In this document: positions 51,442 to 55,500 of the stretch, in pieces
How positions within the stretch are numbered: the first letter of the stretch is position 1
How the letters are laid out: each line of letters begins with the position of its first letter
Assembly (NCBI GenBank): GCA_023266335.1
Contig: JAHFQJ010000013.1
Span: 1 to 55,500 of the forward strand
Direction of reading: 5' to 3'
DNA length: 55,500 nt
Source: Burkholderiaceae bacterium
Lineage (GTDB): Bacteria; Pseudomonadota; Gammaproteobacteria; Burkholderiales; Burkholderiaceae
The notes under the pieces: generated by a model
Databases searched by the model: none
What the model was told of the DNA's origin: nothing
Seen by the model: only the letters and a program-made list of their open reading frames with translations
Made by a program: the position numbers and the translations under genes

Positions 51442-54366
51442 ATGTCTAATCAAAATAGCGGCAATAATTCTAATTCTACCAGTGCTAAATATCCGGTTAA
51501 TTTACTTGATACAAAGTTTCCAATGCGTGCTGATTTATCTAAAAGAGAGCCTTTATGGGTGAAAGAGTGGCAGCAAAAAGATATATACGGTCAAATACGT
51601 AAAGCCAGACAAGGCAAACCAAAGTTTATTCTACATGATGGTCCTCCATATGCGAATGGTCATCTGCATATTGGACATGCGGTTAATAAAATTTTAAAAG
51701 ATATTATTATAAAATCTAAAACTTTAGCCGGATTTGATGCACCGTATATTCCGGGCTGGGATTGCCACGGCATGCCAATTGAGATTCAGATTGAGAAAAA
51801 ATACGGTAAAAATTTACCTGCTTCAGAGGTACAGACTAAAGCACGGGCCTATGCTTTAGAACAAATTGAAATTCAAAAACAGGAGTTTATCCGTTTAGGC
51901 GTGTTAGGTGATTGGAATAACCCTTACTTGACTATGAATAAGCAAAATGAAGCAAATGAGCTTAGAGCCTTAGGCAAAATGATTAAAGATGGTTATGTAT
52001 ATAAAGGATTAAAGCCGGTAAACTGGTGTTTTGACTGTGGCTCTGCCTTAGCTGAAGCGGAAGTTGAATATGCAGATAAAAAAGATATTACTATTGATGT
52101 AGGGTTTATATTTGCTGAATATGATAAATTAAATAAAGCATTTAATTATGAATTAGATAAAAATATCAAAGGTCATATCGTAATTTGGACAACCACACCT
52201 TGGACTATTCCTGCTAATCAGGCACTAAATGTTCACCCTGAAATTGAATATTGTTTAATTTCCACAAACAAAGGCTACGTAATTTTAGCTAAAGAGCGTA
52301 TAGAAAAATGTTTAACGACTTATGGAATTTCTGAATATAATGTAATTGCAGAGTGTAAAGGTAGTGATTTAGAAGGAATTGCATTCAAACACCCTTTATC
52401 TAATTTAGATGAACAATACAACCGATTAAGTCCTATCTATGCAGAGGAATATGTAACCACCGATACAGGTACAGGCATTGTACACAGTGCGCCTGCATAT
52501 GGGGCAGAAGACTTTTTATCATGTAAAAAAAATGGCATGAAAGATGATAATATTATTAATCCTGTTATGGGAAATGGGGTTTATGCAAGTAATTTAGCTC
52601 TATTTGCAGGTATGTATATTTGGAAAGCAAACCCGCTTATTGTCGAAAAATTAAAAGAATCCGGAAATTTATTTTTTAGCCAAGAATATGTACACAGCTA
52701 CATGCACTGCTGGAGACATAAAACTCCGATTATCTATAGAGCAACTAATCAGTGGTTTGCGAGTATGGATAAAAATGTAAATGGTACAAGCCTAAGAGAA
52801 ATAGCGTTAAAAGGTGTGGAAAGCACAGAATTCTATCCGGCATGGGGAAAACAAAGATTGCATGCGATGATTAAAAACCGCCCTGACTGGACATTATCAA
52901 GACAGCGCCAATGGGGCGTGCCGATGGCATTTTTACTCCATAAAGAAACAGGTGAACTGCATCCGGATACTATAAATATTTTAGAAAAAATTGCTAAGCA
53001 AATTGAATTACACGGCATTGAAGCATGGCAAACTTTAGAAGTTAAAGATTTAGTTGACAACCCAGATGATATAGAGCTTTATGAAAAAAATAAAGATACA
53101 TTAGATGTATGGTTTGATTCTGGAACGACGCATTATCATGTAATACGCAGTTCGCATAAAGATATATTATCCAAGAATTTTGCACATAATGCAGTGTTAA
53201 ATCCCATCAAAGAGCATTTAGCTGATTTGTATTTAGAAGGTTCTGACCAGCACCGCGGCTGGTTTCATTCTTCATTATTAACCGCAAGTATGCTTGACGG
53301 CAAACCCCCATATAAAGCATTATTAACTCACGGTTTTGCAGTAGATGGCGAAGGCAAAAAAATGAGCAAATCAGTCGGTAATGTAGTTGCACCGCAGGAT
53401 ATTTCAAATAAAATGGGTGCAGAAATAATTCGATTATGGATTGCCAGCACTGATTATTCGGGTGATTTATCTATCTCTGATGAAATTTTAAAGCGTATTA
53501 CCGAAAGCTACCGCCGTATAAGAAATACATTACGCTTTTTATTAGCAAACTTAAGCGATTATAGGCATAGTGAAGATCGAATTGAGTTTGATAAATGGCT
53601 GGAAATTGATAAATATGCCTTGGTTTTAACCAAAGAGCTAGAGCAAAAATGCGAAGAATTATATAATCAATATTCATTCCATCCAATTATGGCAAGTCTG
53701 CAGACGTTCTGTTCAGAAGACTTAGGCAGTTTTTATTTGGATATTTTAAAAGACCGCTTATATACAACTGCACCTGACAGCCATGCAAGAAAAAGCGCAC
53801 AAAATGCACTTTATCATATTACACAAGCTGTATTAAGATTAATAGCGCCCGTATTATCATTTACCAGCGAGGAAGCATGGAAAGTTTTATGTGAATTGGA
53901 TACATTAGATAACATACAGTCAGATACTATATTCACCCATACTTTCTATGATTTTGGCGGTATTAACATAAACAATCAAGAACAGTTAGAAAATGATTGG
54001 AATATGATTAGAAAAGTACGTATTGAAGTGAATAAATCTTTAGAAGATGCCAGAGTTAATGGTCTTATTGGTTCATCTTTACAAGCAGAAATTAAACTAA
54101 GTCTAAATCCGCAAAATTTCGAGATATTTAAAAATATAGGGCAGGATTTAAAATTTATATTTATAGTATCAAATGTTGAACTTGAATGTAGTCAAAGCAG
54201 TAAAGAAGAATATATTCAAGTTAGTGTAACTCCTTCAAACAATATAAAATGTGAACGCTGCTGGCATTATAGGGCTGATGTTAGGCATGATGAAAATCAC
54301 CCGACAATCTGTAAACGCTGTACAGATAATTTGTTTAAATTAGGGGAAAATAGGTATTTTGCTTGA
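51442..54366 (+). CDS. ileS: Isoleucyl-tRNA synthetase
   Basis: The ATG at 51442 gives [20 protein letters not shown]; a TTG-start frame to 51397 adds 15 residues without support. The 974-residue class I synthetase has the HIGH motif in [15 protein letters not shown], the editing domain ([31 protein letters not shown]), KMSKS in [16 protein letters not shown] and a C-terminal zinc finger ([14 protein letters not shown] then CKRCTDNLF). It charges tRNA-Ile and edits valine. The bacterial type with the C-terminal zinc is the ileS1 class. ribF and lspA, usual neighbours, are missing. Confidence 0.98.
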   Translation: MSNQNSGNNSNSTSAKYPVNLLDTKFPMRADLSKREPLWVKEWQQKDIYGQIRKARQGKPKFILHDGPPYANGHLHIGHAVNKILKDIIIKSKTLAGFDAPYIPGWDCHGMPIEIQIEKKYGKNLPASEVQTKARAYALEQIEIQKQEFIRLGVLGDWNNPYLTMNKQNEANELRALGKMIKDGYVYKGLKPVNWCFDCGSALAEAEVEYADKKDITIDVGFIFAEYDKLNKAFNYELDKNIKGHIVIWTTTPWTIPANQALNVHPEIEYCLISTNKGYVILAKERIEKCLTTYGISEYNVIAECKGSDLEGIAFKHPLSNLDEQYNRLSPIYAEEYVTTDTGTGIVHSAPAYGAEDFLSCKKNGMKDDNIINPVMGNGVYASNLALFAGMYIWKANPLIVEKLKESGNLFFSQEYVHSYMHCWRHKTPIIYRATNQWFASMDKNVNGTSLREIALKGVESTEFYPAWGKQRLHAMIKNRPDWTLSRQRQWGVPMAFLLHKETGELHPDTINILEKIAKQIELHGIEAWQTLEVKDLVDNPDDIELYEKNKDTLDVWFDSGTTHYHVIRSSHKDILSKNFAHNAVLNPIKEHLADLYLEGSDQHRGWFHSSLLTASMLDGKPPYKALLTHGFAVDGEGKKMSKSVGNVVAPQDISNKMGAEIIRLWIASTDYSGDLSISDEILKRITESYRRIRNTLRFLLANLSDYRHSEDRIEFDKWLEIDKYALVLTKELEQKCEELYNQYSFHPIMASLQTFCSEDLGSFYLDILKDRLYTTAPDSHARKSAQNALYHITQAVLRLIAPVLSFTSEEAWKVLCELDTLDNIQSDTIFTHTFYDFGGININNQEQLENDWNMIRKVRIEVNKSLEDARVNGLIGSSLQAEIKLSLNPQNFEIFKNIGQDLKFIFIVSNVELECSQSSKEEYIQVSVTPSNNIKCERCWHYRADVRHDENHPTICKRCTDNLFKLGENRYFA

Positions 54367-54390
54367 TTAGTCAACATAAATTGTTGTATT

Positions 54391-54415
54391 GAGCAGAAAT
54401 ATATAAATTCTGCTC
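54391..54415 (+). terminator. Hairpin downstream of ileS
   Basis: Perfect stem GAGCAGAA/TTCTGCTC with a nine-base A+T loop, then GTGTTATTAT. It lies 24 bases after the ileS stop. The T-run is interrupted, so termination efficiency is uncertain. Confidence 0.6.
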
Positions 54416-54469
54416 GTGTTATTATAATAATATTATACAATTAAAATAATAACCAGTAAGGATAGTTTT

Positions 54470-54964
54470 GTGGATTATACAATCAATATATTTTCTCTCA
54501 CAATTTTAATAATATTAGCAATTTTATTTGCATGGAACTTCTATACAAATAAAAGAAACATTCATTTTATAGAAAAAAGTTTTAAATTCAATAATGACAT
54601 TTTACAAATATTAAGAAATGAATTAAAAAGTAAGTTAGATTTTAATCATCAATTAATTCAAAAACTAGAAACAAATATATATAACCTAGAACAAAAAACT
54701 CAAGCTACGTATGATGAATATATTAAATTAAGTAATAATAATTTAAAACTTATAAAAGATGATTTACAAAATAACTTACTTTCTAATCAGAATTCAATTC
54801 AAAAACTAGAAAATAATATAAATAGTTTAGAGCAGAAAACTCAAGCTACAAATAAGGAAACTATTAATTTTATAGAAGAAGGTTTACAAAATCTACAGGG
54901 AAATTTTGACAAAGAACTAAATAAAATACTAGATGAAATCAAATCACCACTCAATTTAGATTAA
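54470..54964 (+). CDS. Membrane-anchored coiled-coil protein with internal repeat, unknown function
   Basis: A GTG start with AAGGA seven bases upstream gives a 164-residue protein: a membrane helix (IFSLTILIILAILFAWNFYT, about 7-26), then a long coiled coil. The coil holds two copies of a roughly 42-residue unit: LIQKLETNIYNLEQKTQAT and SIQKLENNINSLEQKTQAT, each followed by a NNLKL/NFIEEGL part. It resembles in plan the coiled-coil protein at 12855. I do not recognise a family. It lies 18 bases before the next ORF, so the two are probably cotranscribed. Confidence 0.75.
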   Translation: MDYTINIFSLTILIILAILFAWNFYTNKRNIHFIEKSFKFNNDILQILRNELKSKLDFNHQLIQKLETNIYNLEQKTQATYDEYIKLSNNNLKLIKDDLQNNLLSNQNSIQKLENNINSLEQKTQATNKETINFIEEGLQNLQGNFDKELNKILDEIKSPLNLD

Positions 54965-54982
54965 CAAAAAGGTATTTTTATT

Positions 54983-55405
54983 ATGCAAAACTTTCATAAA
55001 CAAAATACTCAACTTATCATTTCTTATTTATATTATCTTAGAGATGTCAGCAGGAATATTATTAGCAGAAATGGCTTTGATAAATGTTTATTAGATAATA
55101 TCAGAGGAGCAAAATATTTTCCCAGTATATTTAATTCATTTAATTTAGAGTTCAGCAAAAATGATGAGTGCTATAAAATTATAGATAATTTATATATAAA
55201 AATTGATAAGCAAGATAAAAAGATTTTTATTGGTTTTGGAGCAGTTTTTGGAACAAATAAATTTAAAAAGATTATTGCTGCCCCTTTATTAGCAATACAA
55301 TGTGAAGTAGAAAAAATAGAGGAAAAGATATTTTTAGAACCTATTATTGATACTTTAGGCATTAATTATGATTTAATTTCGAGAGAGTTAAATACGTATA
55401 GCTGA
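54983..55405 (+). CDS. Hypothetical protein resembling the N-terminus of large helicase-like proteins
   Basis: The 140-residue ORF begins MQNFHKQNTQLIISYLYYLR and has KIIAAPLLAIQCEVEKIEEK followed by LEPIIDTLGINYDLISREL. That segment recalls the 'APLLLiPVeLer......d...lNpaLl..L' stretch found near the start of DUF4011-type DNA/RNA helicases linked with defence. The ORF then ends, overlapping the convergent gene by 18 bases, so it would be a truncated fragment of such a protein. The resemblance is weak and the protein may instead be complete and unrelated. Confidence 0.5.
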   Translation: MQNFHKQNTQLIISYLYYLRDVSRNIISRNGFDKCLLDNIRGAKYFPSIFNSFNLEFSKNDECYKIIDNLYIKIDKQDKKIFIGFGAVFGTNKFKKIIAAPLLAIQCEVEKIEEKIFLEPIIDTLGINYDLISRELNTYS

Positions 55406-55500
55406 TTTAAAAATAATCTGATATTTAGCAAATTCTTCAGGCTTATTAACATGTACCCATAACCTCATACTAAGTTCAACCATTTCTACAGAACGGGATA
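55388..55500 (-). CDS. Partial gene at window edge, unknown function
   Basis: The minus strand frame ending with TAA at 55388-55390 reads SRSVEMVELSMRLWVHVNKP and EEFAKYQIIFKSAIRI. It looks coding and runs off the window edge, so only the last 36 or so residues are visible. I cannot name the family. It overlaps the end of the preceding plus-strand ORF. Confidence 0.55.
   Translation of the reverse strand, partial: SRSVEMVELSMRLWVHVNKPEEFAKYQIIFKSAIRI

Overview
The window is a strongly A+T-rich proteobacterial chromosome segment. Gene content points to the beta/gamma branch: rpoS with nlpD and surE close by, minor pilins plus pilT/pilU, clpS-clpA, bamD, lptF/lptG, ubiA, a petABC-sspA block and a cytochrome bc1 complex. 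I cannot name a genus. The A+T bias, several decaying genes and broken-up operons suggest a host-associated lineage in an early or middle stage of genome reduction, but it still keeps envelope, pilus, respiration and stress genes. I see no rRNA, tRNA or CRISPR array.

Layout. 1-3063: minor pilin operon on the minus strand (pilV, pilW, pilX, pilE-like, fimT-like cut by the window edge). 3367-5965: PAP2 phosphatase, obgE, yciB. 5982-8708: a decay zone with two frameshifted genes, an IS1-type zinc-ribbon/HTH remnant, an orphan reading frame and the intact bamD. 8746-14602 (minus): clpS-clpA, ubiA with a coiled-coil gene, mraY. 14678-22100 (plus, with one small minus-strand ORF): surE, nlpD, rpoS, msbA and a large Q/P/Y-rich protein of unknown function with a duplicated C-terminal domain. 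22175-29964: pilT-pilU (minus), yggS, pgpA, lptF-lptG-ftsQ, and a comEA-like gene (minus). 30290-32009: a compact AAA ATPase/DUF4276 pair that resembles abortive-infection or defence cassettes. 32102-34936: sua5/tsaC, lapA-like, yidD, periplasmic thioredoxin, ccdA. 34992-40291: unknown genes, dnaB, a flavodoxin, bioF, and a gene interrupted by one in-frame stop. 40396-45420: petA-petB-petC, sspA, trhO and an unknown gene. 45707-49615: murG-yceD facing rnpA, a small cysteine-bearing ORF, rpmH, accD and a ferredoxin. 49778-55500: marC, a truncated cidA before cidB, ileS, two unknown genes and a partial gene.

How the genes work together. Envelope biogenesis dominates: lipid-linked peptidoglycan precursors (MraY, MurG), division (FtsQ, YciB, NlpD), LPS and phospholipid handling (MsbA, LptF/G, PgpA, PAP2), outer-membrane assembly (BamD) and twitching/DNA-uptake machinery (pilins, PilT/U, ComEA-like). 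Genes that normally sit together are scattered: mraY, ftsQ and murG are at three separate loci, yidD is about 14 kb from rnpA-rpmH, and obgE lacks rplU-rpmA next to it.

The most interesting unexplained items are a MITE-like repeat family with imperfect terminal inverted repeats at 3' ends of genes, the 649-residue Q/P/Y-rich protein, the AAA/DUF4276 cassette, and the small cysteine-bearing ORF translationally coupled to rnpA. All calls are by reading the sequence; no database search was possible.
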